NCBI RefSeq assembly: GCF_021606685.1
Contig: NZ_WKCB01000031.1
Coordinates: forward strand, 1 to 58,819
DNA from: Pseudomonas syringae
GTDB lineage: Bacteria > Pseudomonadota > Gammaproteobacteria > Pseudomonadales > Pseudomonadaceae
DNA length: 58,819 bases
Direction of reading: 5' to 3'
Positions 34,174 to 44,214 of the stretch are shown here, piece after piece; position 1 is the first letter of the stretch; each line of letters opens with the position of its first letter. The notes under the pieces were generated by a model, which saw only the letters and a list, made by a program, of their open reading frames with translations, was not told where the DNA came from and searched no databases. A program made the position numbers and the translations under genes.

Positions 34174-35583
34174 ATGTCGTCATCTATTCGTAAATCCAAC
34201 CATTCAGACGCATTGACCCGCCTGGCTCAAGCTGTGGCGGTGGCTGTGTCCGCCACGCTGGCGGGCTGCCAATCAAGCAATTTCACCGCACAATCCACCG
34301 TGCAACCCAAGCCTAACCTCAGCGCCAAGATCAAACAGAAACCCGTCATCTGGCTGTCGGAAAAGCCAGCTCCCGAAGCCCCCCAGGACGTTTGGGAGCG
34401 CATGCGACGGGGCTTTCAATTGCAGGACGGCGTAGGCGTCAACCCGCGCATCGAGCAACAGCGCCTGTGGTTCGCCAGCAACCCGTCCTTCCTGGAGAAC
34501 GCCGGAGAACGCGGCAGCCTCTACATTCATTACATCGTCGAACGCCTTGAAGAACGCAACATGCCCCTGGAGCTGGCGCTGCTGCCAGTGATCGAAAGTG
34601 CCTACAACCCGATGGCCTATTCGCGCAGCGATGCAGTCGGTCTGTGGCAGTTCATCCCCTCCACCGGGCGCTACTTCAACCTGCGCCAGACCCGCGCCTA
34701 CGACGGCCGCCGCGACATCACCGCCTCCACCACCGCCGCCCTGGACTATCTGACCCGTCTGCACGATATGTTCAATGGCGACTGGCTGCTGGCGCTGGCT
34801 GCCTACAATGCCGGTGAAGGCACGGTCAGCCGCGCCATCGAGCGCAACGAAAAGCTCGGCCTGCCCACCGACTACTGGAACCTGCCCCTGCCCCAGGAAA
34901 CCAAGGACTACGTGCCCAAGTTCCTGGCGCTGTCCCAAGTGGTGCTGGCCCCAGAAGCCTATGGCGTGAACCTGAACCCGATCGCCAACACTCCGTATTT
35001 CGAAGTGGTTGAGGTCAAGCAGAGCATGGACCTGTCACGGGTCGCTGCGCTGGCCGAGATCGACGAAGACGAACTGTTCCAGCTCAACCCGGCGCTCAAG
35101 CAACGCACCACGCTGGACGGCCCGCAGCATTTGCTCGTGCCAAGCTCCAAGGCGCAACTGCTCACCAGCAGTCTTTCGGCGATGAAGCCGGAAGAGTTAC
35201 TGGCCATGCGCCCTAAAAAACAGGTGTTCGACGAGGTCGAGACCGCACGGGTGGCCGGGCGCAGCCGCAGCTACAAGGTACGCAGCGGCGACAACCTGAC
35301 CTTGATCGCCAAGGCGAACAAGGTCGACGTGCATGACCTGCAGCGCTGGAACAAACTCAACGGCCAGGCCCTCAAGGTCGGCCAGACCCTGGTGATGCAG
35401 GACACCCGCCGCGCCGTCGCGACCAGCAAAAAGCCGGTGCAATACAAGGTCAAGAAAGGCGACTCGCTGTACATCGTCGCCAAGCGCTTCAACGTCGAGA
35501 TGCAACATCTCAAGCGCTGGAACCCGCGCACTGGCCAGGCGTTGAAGCCGGGGCAAATGCTGGTGGTTTCCGGGCCGCGCTAA
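34174..35583 (+). CDS. mltD: Membrane-bound lytic murein transglycosylase D, lipoprotein with two LysM domains
   Basis: 469 residues. The signal peptide ends in the lipobox LAGC (Cys about 30), so the mature protein is lipid-anchored. The SLT domain has the catalytic Glu in PVIESAYNPMAYSRS, then GLWQFIP and LAAYNAGEGT. Two LysM repeats (YKVRSGDNL and YKVKKGDSL blocks, about 369-412 and 425-468) bind peptidoglycan. The length fits MltD. The gene is closed by a REPIN. Confidence 0.94.
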   Translation: MSSSIRKSNHSDALTRLAQAVAVAVSATLAGCQSSNFTAQSTVQPKPNLSAKIKQKPVIWLSEKPAPEAPQDVWERMRRGFQLQDGVGVNPRIEQQRLWFASNPSFLENAGERGSLYIHYIVERLEERNMPLELALLPVIESAYNPMAYSRSDAVGLWQFIPSTGRYFNLRQTRAYDGRRDITASTTAALDYLTRLHDMFNGDWLLALAAYNAGEGTVSRAIERNEKLGLPTDYWNLPLPQETKDYVPKFLALSQVVLAPEAYGVNLNPIANTPYFEVVEVKQSMDLSRVAALAEIDEDELFQLNPALKQRTTLDGPQHLLVPSSKAQLLTSSLSAMKPEELLAMRPKKQVFDEVETARVAGRSRSYKVRSGDNLTLIAKANKVDVHDLQRWNKLNGQALKVGQTLVMQDTRRAVATSKKPVQYKVKKGDSLYIVAKRFNVEMQHLKRWNPRTGQALKPGQMLVVSGPR

Positions 35584-35606
35584 GGTTTGAAGCACACCGC
35601 AAAGCT

Positions 35607-35700
35607 AATGTAGGAGGGGGCTTGCCCCCGATAGCAATCTGCCAGCCACCCGATTCATTGGCTGATACACCGCTATCGGGGGCAAGCCCCCTCCTACATT
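35607..35700. repeat. REPIN between mltD and the Yej-type operon
   Basis: AATGTAGGAGGGGGCTTGCC and its exact reverse complement; TGTAGG replaces TGTGGG in both halves, a matched pair of changes that keeps pairing. It lies 94 bases before the first binding-protein gene. Confidence 0.9.
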
Positions 35701-35794
35701 GGATCTGTGGTGGTTCCAACCGGCTTTTTCCAACCGGAACAAGCTGTTACTGTACCGACCATAAAGCCCAAGCTGCCTGGATCGGATTCCTGAT

Positions 35795-37624
35795 TTGAAG
35801 CGTCCCCTCCTTCTACTAATAAGTCTGGCCTTGAGCTTTGGTGCGAACGCGACGATTACCGAAAGCCACGGTTACACGCAGTTCGGCAGGCTCAAATACC
35901 CGGCCACCTTCACCCATTTTGATTGGGTAAACCCTGCAGCGCCGAAAGGCGGGACACTGCGGGTCATGGCATTTGGCACGTTCGACACGCTCAACCCCTA
36001 CACCTTCAAGGGCTCAAGCCCGGTTTCCACGCCCAATTTCCTGCAATACGGCGTCAACGAGCTGAACGAGCCGCTGATGGTCGGCACCGGCCAGTACGCG
36101 CCGTCCGGCGATGAGCCGACGTCCAGCTATGGCTTGATTGCCGAGTCCGTGGAGTACAGCGAGGACCGCAGTTGGGTGGTGTTCAACCTGCGCCCGCAAG
36201 CGCGCTTTCACGATGGCAAGCCGATCACCGCCTATGACGTGGCGTTTTCCTATCGCACCCTGTTGACCGAAGGCCACCCCCAGTACCGCACCAACCTGCA
36301 GGAAGTGGCGCGGGTGGATATCCTCAACCGTCATCGCATCCGCTTTGTGTTCAAGCGTGCTGGCAACCCGCTGCTGATCTTGCGCCTGGGCGAGCTGCCG
36401 GTGCTGCCCCAGCATTACTGGAAGGGCCGCGACTTCAAGGCCACCACCTTCGAACCGCCACTGGGCAGCGGGCCTTACCGGATCAGCAAGGTCACGCCAG
36501 GGCGGCAACTGGTGTTCGAACGGGTCAAGGACTACTGGGGCAAGGACCTGCCGGTCAATCGCGGGTTCTACAACTACGACAAGGTTGAAGTGGAGTTCTA
36601 CCGCGACAGCGACGTGGCCTTCGAAGCCTTCAAGGCCGGTGAGTTCGATATCTACATCGAGCACCAGGCCAAGAACTGGGCCAACGGCTACAACTTCCCG
36701 GCGGTCAACCGTGGCGATGTGATCAAGGCACAGATCGCCCACCAGATCCCAACCCAGAGCCAGGGCCTGTTCATGAACACCCGGCGGCCGACCTTCAGCC
36801 AGACCAAGGTGCGTGAAGCCCTGGGGATGATGTTCGACTTCGAGTGGACCAACCGCACCCTGTTCAGCAGCGCCTATAAGCGCACGCTGAGCTATTACCC
36901 CAACAGCGAATTTTCCGCGACCGGCGTTCCAACCGGCCGCGAATGGCTGATGCTCTCGCCCTATCGCGAGCAACTGCCCGCCAACCTGTATACCCAAGCC
37001 TTCAGCCTGCCGCAGACCGACGGGCGCGGCATCCCCCGCGACACGATGCGCCGCGCCCTGGCCCTGCTGGGCGAGGCCGGCTGGAAGCTCTCGGGCCAAC
37101 GCCTGCTGAACCAGGACGGGCAACCGCTGCGCTTCGAGATCCTGCTGGTCAACCCGAACCTGGAGCGCATCCTGCAGCCTTATGTCGAGAACCTGATCAG
37201 TATCGGTATCGACGCACGCCTGCGCACCGTGGACCGCGCGCAATATAAGCAGCGCCTGGATCAGTTCGACTTCGACATGATCCTGATCACCCTCAACCAG
37301 ACCTTGAGCCCCGGCCTTGAGCAGTGGCAGTACTTCCACTCCAGCCAGGCCGCGATCAAGGGCAGCAAGAACTACGCAGGCATCAACAACCCTATCGTCG
37401 ATCACCTGCTGGAACAACTGCTCGCGGCGCAGACCCGCGAAGAACAACTGGCCGCCGGCCGCGCCCTGGACCGGGTGCTGCTGTGGCAGCACTACAGCAT
37501 TCCCAACTGGTACCTCAACTATCATCGCTTGGCGTACCGCAACCGGTTCGCCTTTGTCACTACGCCGCCCTACAGCCTGGGCCTGAGCGCGTGGTGGCTG
37601 AAAGCTTCGGAGAAAGCCCAATGA
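35795..37624 (+). CDS. Peptide-type ABC transporter substrate-binding protein, YejA-like (first copy)
   Basis: 609 residues, family 5 extracellular solute-binding protein, periplasmic. The signal peptide is residues 1-20 (MKRPLLLLISLALSFGANA). HFDWVNPAAPKGG, ARFHDGKPITAYDV and GSGPYRI are the family blocks. The only start that keeps the signal peptide whole is TTG at 35795, with GGAT upstream. Its stop overlaps the next gene's ATG (ATGA at 37621), so translation is coupled. It probably binds oligopeptides for YejBEF. Its ligand may differ from that of the second copy. Confidence 0.9.
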   Translation: MKRPLLLLISLALSFGANATITESHGYTQFGRLKYPATFTHFDWVNPAAPKGGTLRVMAFGTFDTLNPYTFKGSSPVSTPNFLQYGVNELNEPLMVGTGQYAPSGDEPTSSYGLIAESVEYSEDRSWVVFNLRPQARFHDGKPITAYDVAFSYRTLLTEGHPQYRTNLQEVARVDILNRHRIRFVFKRAGNPLLILRLGELPVLPQHYWKGRDFKATTFEPPLGSGPYRISKVTPGRQLVFERVKDYWGKDLPVNRGFYNYDKVEVEFYRDSDVAFEAFKAGEFDIYIEHQAKNWANGYNFPAVNRGDVIKAQIAHQIPTQSQGLFMNTRRPTFSQTKVREALGMMFDFEWTNRTLFSSAYKRTLSYYPNSEFSATGVPTGREWLMLSPYREQLPANLYTQAFSLPQTDGRGIPRDTMRRALALLGEAGWKLSGQRLLNQDGQPLRFEILLVNPNLERILQPYVENLISIGIDARLRTVDRAQYKQRLDQFDFDMILITLNQTLSPGLEQWQYFHSSQAAIKGSKNYAGINNPIVDHLLEQLLAAQTREEQLAAGRALDRVLLWQHYSIPNWYLNYHRLAYRNRFAFVTTPPYSLGLSAWWLKASEKAQ

Positions 37625-39453
37625 TGTGTGTGCGCACTGCATTGATCGCCAGCCTGTTGTTGTGCACCGCGGCCCACGCCGCGCCACAACACGCCTTGAC
37701 GCTGTATAACGAACCGCCCAAATACCCCGCCGACTTCAAGCACTTCGACTACGTCAACCCGGATGCGCCCAAGGGCGGCACCTTCCGCGAGTCGAGCATG
37801 GGCGGCTTCGACAGCCTCAACCCGTTTATCAGCAAGGGTGTGCCGGCGGACAATATCAACCTGATCTACGACACCCTGGCGATGCAAAGCCTGGATGAAC
37901 CGATCACCGAATATGGCCTGGTCGCCGGCAAGATCGAAAAAGCCCCGGACAACAGCTGGGTGCGTTTCTACCTGCGCCCGGAGGCACGCTTCCATGACGG
38001 CCACCCGATCCGCGCCGAAGACGTGGTGTTTACCTTCCAGGAACTGATGAAGGAAGGCTCGCCGATCTACCGGACCTACTACGCCGACGTCGATGAAGTG
38101 GTCGCCGAAGACCCGCTGCGCGTCCTGTTCAAATTCAAACGCACCAATAACCGCGAATTGCCGCTGATCCTCGGGCAACTGCCGGTATTGCCCAAGCATT
38201 GGTGGGCCACCCGCGACTTCGCCAAGGGCAACCTGGAAGTGCCGCTGGGCAGCGGGCCCTACAAGGTCGTCGAGGTCAAGGCCGGGCGCATAATCCGCTA
38301 CGAGCGGGTCAAGGATTACTGGGCCAAGGACCTGCCGGTTGCCAAGGGTTTCTACAACTTCGATTACCGCGTAACCGACTATTACCGCGACAACACCGTC
38401 GCCCTGGAAGCCCTCAAGGCCGGGCAGTTCGACTACTGGCAAGAGATGAGCGCAAAGAACTGGGCCAACGCCTACAACACCCCGGCCGTCGCCGAGGGGC
38501 GGTTGATCAAGGAAGAAATCCCCAACGGCAACCCCACCGGCATGCAAGGGTTTGTGTTCAATACGCGCAAGCCAATGTTTCAGGACGTGCGCGTGCGCAA
38601 GGCCATCAGCCTGCTGCTGGATTTTGAATGGAGCAACAAACAGCTGTTCAACGGCGCCTACACGCGCAGCCGCAGCTACTTCGAAAACTCGGAAATGGCC
38701 GCCACCGGCCTGCCCGGGCCAGAGGAACTCAAGATCCTCGAACCGCTGCGCGACAAGATCCCGGCCGAAGTCTTCACCGACGCCTTCGCACCGGCCAGGA
38801 CCGACGGCAGCGGCATGATCCGCGCCCAGCAGCGCGAGGCTTACCAACTGCTGCAAGAGGCCGGCTGGCGGATTGTCGACGACAAGATGGTCGACACCAC
38901 CGGCAAACCGGTGACCATCGAGTTCCTGCTGGCCCAGACCGAGTTCGAACGCGTACTGTTGCCCTTCAAACGCAACCTGTCGGACCTGGGCATCGACCTG
39001 ATCATCCGTCGCGTCGATGTCTCGCAGTACATCAACCGTGTGCGCTCGCGGGACTTCGACATGGTGGTGGGCAGTTTCCCGCAATCCACCTCGCCGGGTA
39101 ACGAACAGCGCGAATTCTGGAAGTCCTCCAGCGCCGACAAGCCCGGCAGCCGCAACTACATGGGGCTCAAGGACCCAGCGGTCGACCAGTTGGTGGAAGA
39201 GTTGATCGACGCCGACTCGCGCAAAAGCCTGGTCGCACATGCCAAGGCGCTGGACCGCGTATTGCAATTTGGCTACTACGTAATCCCCAACTGGCACATC
39301 AAGACGTACCGCGTGGCGTACTGGGACCACCTCGGCCACCCGAAAACCCCGCCGCGCTACGACGTGGGCACCGCCACCTGGTGGGTCAAGCCCAACGCCA
39401 AACCTGCCATCCCCCTGAACACCAACGCCGAACCGGCGAGTGGAGGCGATTGA
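37621..39453 (+). CDS. Peptide-type ABC transporter substrate-binding protein, YejA-like (second copy)
   Basis: 610 residues. The signal peptide ends AHA before APQHALTLY. It shares the layout and many blocks with the first copy (HFDYVNPDAPKGG, ARFHDGHPIRAEDV, GSGPYKV, KDYWAKDLPV), indicating tandem duplication followed by divergence. It is nearer to E. coli YejA in MQSLDEP and RSYFENSEMAATG. The start codon overlaps the previous stop, and yejB begins on the next base after its stop. Confidence 0.92.
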   Translation: MMCVRTALIASLLLCTAAHAAPQHALTLYNEPPKYPADFKHFDYVNPDAPKGGTFRESSMGGFDSLNPFISKGVPADNINLIYDTLAMQSLDEPITEYGLVAGKIEKAPDNSWVRFYLRPEARFHDGHPIRAEDVVFTFQELMKEGSPIYRTYYADVDEVVAEDPLRVLFKFKRTNNRELPLILGQLPVLPKHWWATRDFAKGNLEVPLGSGPYKVVEVKAGRIIRYERVKDYWAKDLPVAKGFYNFDYRVTDYYRDNTVALEALKAGQFDYWQEMSAKNWANAYNTPAVAEGRLIKEEIPNGNPTGMQGFVFNTRKPMFQDVRVRKAISLLLDFEWSNKQLFNGAYTRSRSYFENSEMAATGLPGPEELKILEPLRDKIPAEVFTDAFAPARTDGSGMIRAQQREAYQLLQEAGWRIVDDKMVDTTGKPVTIEFLLAQTEFERVLLPFKRNLSDLGIDLIIRRVDVSQYINRVRSRDFDMVVGSFPQSTSPGNEQREFWKSSSADKPGSRNYMGLKDPAVDQLVEELIDADSRKSLVAHAKALDRVLQFGYYVIPNWHIKTYRVAYWDHLGHPKTPPRYDVGTATWWVKPNAKPAIPLNTNAEPASGGD

Positions 39454-40527
39454 ATGCTGGCCTATATTGCTCGCCGCCTGTTGCTGATCATCCCCACGCT
39501 GTTCGGGATTTTGTTGATCAACTTCGTGATTATCCAGGCCGCCCCCGGTGGCCCGGTGGAACAGATGATCGCCAAGCTCGAAGGCTTTGACGGTGCCACC
39601 AGCCGCATCGCCGGTGGCGGTGCCGAAGTCTCGGTGGCCGGTTCCAGCTACCGTGGCGCCCAGGGCCTGGACCCGGCGCTGATCAAGGAAATCGAAAAGA
39701 TGTACGGCTTCGACAAGTCGGCGCCGGAACGCTTGTGGATCATGGTCAAGAACTACGCCAGGCTGGACTTTGGCGACAGCTTCTTCCGCGACGCCAAGGT
39801 CATCGACCTGATCAAGGAAAAGATGCCGGTGTCCATCTCCCTCGGGTTATGGAGCACGCTGATCATGTACCTGGTGTCGATCCCCCTGGGGATCGCGAAG
39901 GCCACGCGGCACGGTAGCCATTTCGATGTGTGGACCAGCTCGGCGATCATCGTCGGCTATGCGATCCCGGCGTTCCTGTTTGCGATCCTGCTGATCGTGG
40001 TGTTTGCCGGCGGCAGTTATTTCGACTGGTTCCCCCTGCGCGGGCTGACCTCCAACAACTTCGACGAACTGAGCTGGGGCGGCAAGATTCTCGACTACTT
40101 CTGGCACCTGGCGCTACCGATCACCGCCCTGGTGATCGGCAACTTCGCGACCATGACCCTGCTGACCAAAAACAGCTTTCTGGACGAAATCAACAAGCAG
40201 TACGTGGTCACCGCCAAGGCCAAGGGCCTGACCAACCACCGCGTGCTCTACGGCCACGTGTTCCGCAACGCGATGCTGCTGGTGATTGCCGGGTTCCCCT
40301 CGGCGTTCATCGGGATCTTCTTCACCGGCTCGTTGCTGGTGGAGGTGATCTTCTCCCTCGACGGCCTGGGCCTGATGAGCTTTGAAGCAGCGATCAACCG
40401 CGACTACCCGGTGGTGTTCGGTACGTTGTTCATCTTCACCCTGCTGGGGCTGATCGTGAAGCTGATCGGCGACCTCACCTACACCCTGGTCGACCCACGT
40501 ATCGACTTCGCCAGCCGGGAGCATTGA
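39454..40527 (+). CDS. yejB: ABC transporter permease YejB-like
   Basis: 357 residues, inner membrane. An N-terminal helix ([25 protein letters not shown]) is followed by a long periplasmic insertion (about 35-130) and five further helices. The permease EAA-type loop is [25 protein letters not shown] is embedded in the end of the preceding gene, and the start abuts its stop. With YejE it forms the importer channel; the E. coli system imports microcin C and peptides. Confidence 0.93.
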   Translation: MLAYIARRLLLIIPTLFGILLINFVIIQAAPGGPVEQMIAKLEGFDGATSRIAGGGAEVSVAGSSYRGAQGLDPALIKEIEKMYGFDKSAPERLWIMVKNYARLDFGDSFFRDAKVIDLIKEKMPVSISLGLWSTLIMYLVSIPLGIAKATRHGSHFDVWTSSAIIVGYAIPAFLFAILLIVVFAGGSYFDWFPLRGLTSNNFDELSWGGKILDYFWHLALPITALVIGNFATMTLLTKNSFLDEINKQYVVTAKAKGLTNHRVLYGHVFRNAMLLVIAGFPSAFIGIFFTGSLLVEVIFSLDGLGLMSFEAAINRDYPVVFGTLFIFTLLGLIVKLIGDLTYTLVDPRIDFASREH

Positions 40528-40528
40528 G

Positions 40529-41548
40529 ATGAACCTGTCCCCCCTCAATCGCCGTCGGTTCGAACGTTTCAAGGCCAACAAGCGTGGCTGGTGGTCGCTG
40601 TGGCTGTTTTTGATCCTGTTCGGGCTGAGCCTGGGCGCGGAGTTGATCGCCAACGACAAGCCGTTGGCCGTGCACTTTGACGGCGACTGGTATTTCCCCG
40701 CGCTCAAGCGCTACCCGGAAACCACGTTCGGCGGCGAATTCCCGCTGGAGGCCAACTACAAGAGCCCGTATATCCAGGAGCTGCTCAAGGCCAAGGACGC
40801 CTGGACGCTGTGGGCGCCGATCCCGTTCAGCTACCAGAGCATCAACTACGACCTGAAAGTGCCTGCCCCCGCGCCGCCGTCCGGCGTCAACCTGCTGGGC
40901 ACCGACGACCAGGGCCGTGATGTGCTCGCCCGGGTCATCTACGGCTTTCGCGTGTCGGTCTTGTTTGCCCTGACCCTGACCGTGCTCAGCTCGATCATCG
41001 GCGTGATCGCCGGCGCCTTGCAGGGCTTTTATGGCGGCTGGGTCGACCTGGCCGGGCAGCGCTTCCTGGAGATCTGGTCGGGGTTGCCGGTGCTGTACCT
41101 GCTGATCATCCTCGCCAGCTTCGTGCAGCCCAACTTCTGGTGGCTGCTGGGGATCATGCTGTTGTTCTCGTGGATGAGCCTGGTGGACGTGGTGCGCGCC
41201 GAGTTCCTGCGCGGGCGCAACCTGGAATACGTGCGTGCCGCGCGCGCGCTGGGCATGCAGAACGGCGCGATCATGTTCCGCCACATCCTGCCCAACGCCA
41301 TGGTGTCGACCATGACGTTCATGCCGTTTATCCTCACCGGCGCCATCGGCACCCTCACCGCCCTGGACTTCCTCGGCTTCGGCCTGCCTGCCGGCTCACC
41401 GTCGCTGGGTGAACTGGTGGCCCAAGGCAAATCCAACCTGCAAGCACCGTGGCTGGGCATCAGTGCCTTTGCCGTGCTGGCGATCATGTTGAGTTTGCTG
41501 GTGTTTATCGGCGAGTCCGCTCGCGATGCCTTCGACCCGAGGAAATGA
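40529..41548 (+). CDS. yejE: ABC transporter permease YejE-like
   Basis: 339 residues, inner membrane partner of YejB. One N-terminal helix (GWWSLWLFLILFGLSLGAELIA) precedes a periplasmic loop rich in Pro and Tyr, then LLGTDDQGRDVLARVIYGFRVS leads into the five-helix permease core. The coupling loop is VRAARALGMQNGAIMFRHILPNA. It starts one base after the yejB stop. Confidence 0.93.
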   Translation: MNLSPLNRRRFERFKANKRGWWSLWLFLILFGLSLGAELIANDKPLAVHFDGDWYFPALKRYPETTFGGEFPLEANYKSPYIQELLKAKDAWTLWAPIPFSYQSINYDLKVPAPAPPSGVNLLGTDDQGRDVLARVIYGFRVSVLFALTLTVLSSIIGVIAGALQGFYGGWVDLAGQRFLEIWSGLPVLYLLIILASFVQPNFWWLLGIMLLFSWMSLVDVVRAEFLRGRNLEYVRAARALGMQNGAIMFRHILPNAMVSTMTFMPFILTGAIGTLTALDFLGFGLPAGSPSLGELVAQGKSNLQAPWLGISAFAVLAIMLSLLVFIGESARDAFDPRK

Positions 41549-41549
41549 G

Positions 41550-43151
41550 ATGTATCAGGACAATCTGATCGAAATCCGCGACCTCAGCGTCGAGTTTATC
41601 ACCGGCGAACAGCACCACCGTGTGGTGAATAACATCAGCTTCGATATCAAGCGCGGTGAAACCATCGCGCTGGTGGGCGAAAGCGGCTCCGGCAAATCGG
41701 TGACCGCCCACTCGATCCTGCGCCTGCTGCCCTACCCGCTGGCGCGGCACCCGAGCGGCACCATCGAGTATGCCGGGCAAGACCTGCTGACGCTCAAGGA
41801 AAAAACCCTGCGGCATATTCGCGGCAACCGCATCGCGATGATCTTCCAGGAGCCGATGACCTCCTTGAACCCGCTGCACAACATCGAGAAACAGATCAAC
41901 GAAGTGCTTGGCCTGCACAAGGGCCTCACCGGCAAGGTAGCCACCCAGCGCACCCTGGAATTGCTGGAACTGGTGGGCATTCCCGAACCGCACAAGCGCC
42001 TCAAGGCCCTCCCCCATGAGCTGTCCGGCGGCCAGCGCCAGCGGGTGATGATCGCCATGGCCCTGGCCAACGAACCGGAGCTGCTGATTGCCGATGAGCC
42101 GACCACGGCCCTCGACGTGACCGTGCAGTTGAAAATTCTCGAGCTGCTCAAGTCGTTGCAGGCGCGCTTGGGCATGGCCCTGCTGCTGATCAGCCATGAC
42201 CTCAACCTGGTGCGGCGTATCGCCCATCGGGTATGCGTGATGCAGCAGGGTTGCATCGTTGAGCAGGCCGAGTGCGAAACGCTGTTCCAGTCGCCCCAGC
42301 ACCCCTACACCCAGGAACTGCTGGCGGCGGAACCCAGTGGCGGGCCGGCCACCAACGAGGTGGGGCCACCGTTGCTGGAAGTCGATGACTTGAAGGTGTG
42401 GTTCCCGATCAAGAAGGGCTTTTTGCGCAACACCGTCGATTACGTGAAGGCGGTGGACGGCATCAATTTCAGCCTGCCCCAGGGGCAGACCCTGGGCATC
42501 GTCGGCGAAAGCGGCTCGGGTAAATCCACCCTGGGCCTGGCGATTTTGCGCCTGATCGCCAGCAAAGGCGGGATCCGCTTTGAAGGCCAGCAGTTGGACA
42601 AGCTGACCCAACAGCAGGTGCGCCCGCTGCGCCGGGAAATGCAGGTGGTGTTCCAGGACCCGTTCGGCAGCCTCAGCCCGCGCATGTGCGTCAGCGAAAT
42701 CGTCGGCGAAGGCCTGCGCATTCACAAGATGGGCACGCCGGCCGAGCAGGAAGCGGCGATTATCGCCGCGCTCAAGGAAGTGGGCCTGGACCCGCAGTCG
42801 CGGCATCGCTACCCCCACGAGTTTTCCGGCGGCCAGCGCCAACGCATCGCCATCGCCCGCGCACTGGTGCTCAAGCCACGCCTGATCCTGCTGGATGAAC
42901 CGACCTCGGCGCTGGACCGCACAGTGCAGCGCCAGGTGGTGGAACTGCTGCGCAGCCTTCAGGCCAAGTACAACCTGACCTACCTGTTCATCAGCCATGA
43001 CCTGGCGGTGGTCAAGGCTCTGAGCCATCAGCTGATGGTGGTCAAGCAGGGCCAGGTCGTGGAACAAGGCGATGCCAAGGCGATTTTTGCCGACCCGCAG
43101 CATGCCTACACCCGCCAGTTGCTGGAGGCTGCTTTCTTGGTGCCTGCCTGA
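41550..43151 (+). CDS. yejF: Duplicated ABC ATPase YejF-like
   Basis: 533 residues with two complete nucleotide-binding domains. Walker A GESGSGKS is at 43-50 and again near 319-326. The signatures are LSGGQRQR and FSGGQRQR; the Walker B segments are LLIADEPTTALD and LILLDEPTSALD. The C-terminal HPYTQELL-type peptide-transporter motif occurs after each half. It powers YejBE. It starts one base after yejE and ends the five-gene run; a REPIN follows. Confidence 0.95.
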   Translation: MYQDNLIEIRDLSVEFITGEQHHRVVNNISFDIKRGETIALVGESGSGKSVTAHSILRLLPYPLARHPSGTIEYAGQDLLTLKEKTLRHIRGNRIAMIFQEPMTSLNPLHNIEKQINEVLGLHKGLTGKVATQRTLELLELVGIPEPHKRLKALPHELSGGQRQRVMIAMALANEPELLIADEPTTALDVTVQLKILELLKSLQARLGMALLLISHDLNLVRRIAHRVCVMQQGCIVEQAECETLFQSPQHPYTQELLAAEPSGGPATNEVGPPLLEVDDLKVWFPIKKGFLRNTVDYVKAVDGINFSLPQGQTLGIVGESGSGKSTLGLAILRLIASKGGIRFEGQQLDKLTQQQVRPLRREMQVVFQDPFGSLSPRMCVSEIVGEGLRIHKMGTPAEQEAAIIAALKEVGLDPQSRHRYPHEFSGGQRQRIAIARALVLKPRLILLDEPTSALDRTVQRQVVELLRSLQAKYNLTYLFISHDLAVVKALSHQLMVVKQGQVVEQGDAKAIFADPQHAYTRQLLEAAFLVPA

Positions 43152-43167
43152 TGTATGCAGATCAAAA

Positions 43168-43257
43168 TGTGGGAGCGGGCTTGCTCGCGAAGGCGGCGGT
43201 TCAGTTATAGAGGTATTCACTGACACACCGCATTCGCGAGCAAGCCCGCTCCCACAC
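43168..43257. repeat. REPIN, second sequence group (GGGAGCGGGCTTGCTCGCG)
   Basis: TGTGGGAGCGGGCTTGCTCG and its reverse complement enclose about 45 bases. The core differs from the four other REPINs here by GCGGGC for GGGGGC and GCTCGCGAA for GCTCCCGAT, so it belongs to a different subgroup. Confidence 0.88.
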
Positions 43258-43320
43258 TTGAGCATGACCGTCCTCCCCCAACAGCAAAACCCCGATCTCC
43301 CAAGGAATGGAGCCGCCGCC

Positions 43321-44214
43321 ATGTCGCTGAACACCACCGCTCACCCTCCACAGGCGCCGCGCTTCTGGCGCGACGAGCGCTTGCCGTTCATCGAAGCGCG
43401 GACCATCGAAGACGGGCGCAAGGTCACCTACACCCGGCACGCCCACGAGCATTTCTCGATCGGTGCAATCACCGCCGGGCGCAGCGACTACCACTATGGC
43501 GCAGAGACTTTCCAAATCAGTGCCGGCACCGTGGTGTTGATGAACCCGGGCGATGTTCACGCCTGCAACCCGATCCACGACCAGCACTGGTCCTATCACA
43601 TGCTGTACCTCGACACGCCCTGGCTGACTGACCTGCAATACCAACTGGGTTTCAGTACCGACCTGGGTTATCGCCCGTTCAACACGCCGCACACGCGCGA
43701 CACCGTGCTGTACAACGGCTTGATCGAGTTGTACGGGATACTCCTGGATGAACACGCCGAACTGCTGCAAAAACAAAGCGCGCTGGTGAGTTATTTCACC
43801 GAGGTGCAGCAGCGCCTGAACCCCTCGCTGACCCCGATGCGTGAGGTCAACCACAAGCTGGAACGGGCCGCCGAGTACGTCCGCGAACACTGCACGCAGG
43901 CGTTGAAGCTTGAGGATATTTGCCTGGCGGCCGAGCTGTCGCCGTCGTACCTGATCCGTGCGTTCAAGCAGTATTACGGGTTGACGCCCCATGCCTTCCT
44001 GATCAACCAGCGCATCCAGTTCGCCCGCACCCAACTGCGCAAGGGTGAGCTGATCGCCGATGTAGCCCTGGCCGCCGGTTTTGCCGACCAGGCGCACTTC
44101 CAGCGCACCTTCAAGCAACATTTCGCCGCCACGCCCGGGCAATACCGCGAGGTGCTCAAGCCATCAGCAAATAACCCACACTGGCCACCAGCAACGCGGC
44201 CATTGAGCGGTTGA
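43321..44214 (+). CDS. AraC-family transcriptional regulator paired with a LysE exporter
   Basis: 297 residues. An N-terminal cupin-type sensor (HAHEHFSIGAITAGRSDYHYG, MNPGDVHACNP) precedes the AraC double helix-turn-helix (about 195-285; LEDICLAAELSPSYLIRAFKQYYG and IADVALAAGFADQAHFQRTFK). ATG 43321 follows GGAG. Its 3' end overlaps the convergent LysE gene by 59 bases, a pairing often seen for AraC regulators and their exporter. The ligand is probably an amino acid. Confidence 0.9.
   Translation: MSLNTTAHPPQAPRFWRDERLPFIEARTIEDGRKVTYTRHAHEHFSIGAITAGRSDYHYGAETFQISAGTVVLMNPGDVHACNPIHDQHWSYHMLYLDTPWLTDLQYQLGFSTDLGYRPFNTPHTRDTVLYNGLIELYGILLDEHAELLQKQSALVSYFTEVQQRLNPSLTPMREVNHKLERAAEYVREHCTQALKLEDICLAAELSPSYLIRAFKQYYGLTPHAFLINQRIQFARTQLRKGELIADVALAAGFADQAHFQRTFKQHFAATPGQYREVLKPSANNPHWPPATRPLSG

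Noticed and set aside
36014..39339. Long antisense frames over the binding-protein genes
   Set aside because: Mirror frames; signal peptides and family blocks are all on the plus strand.
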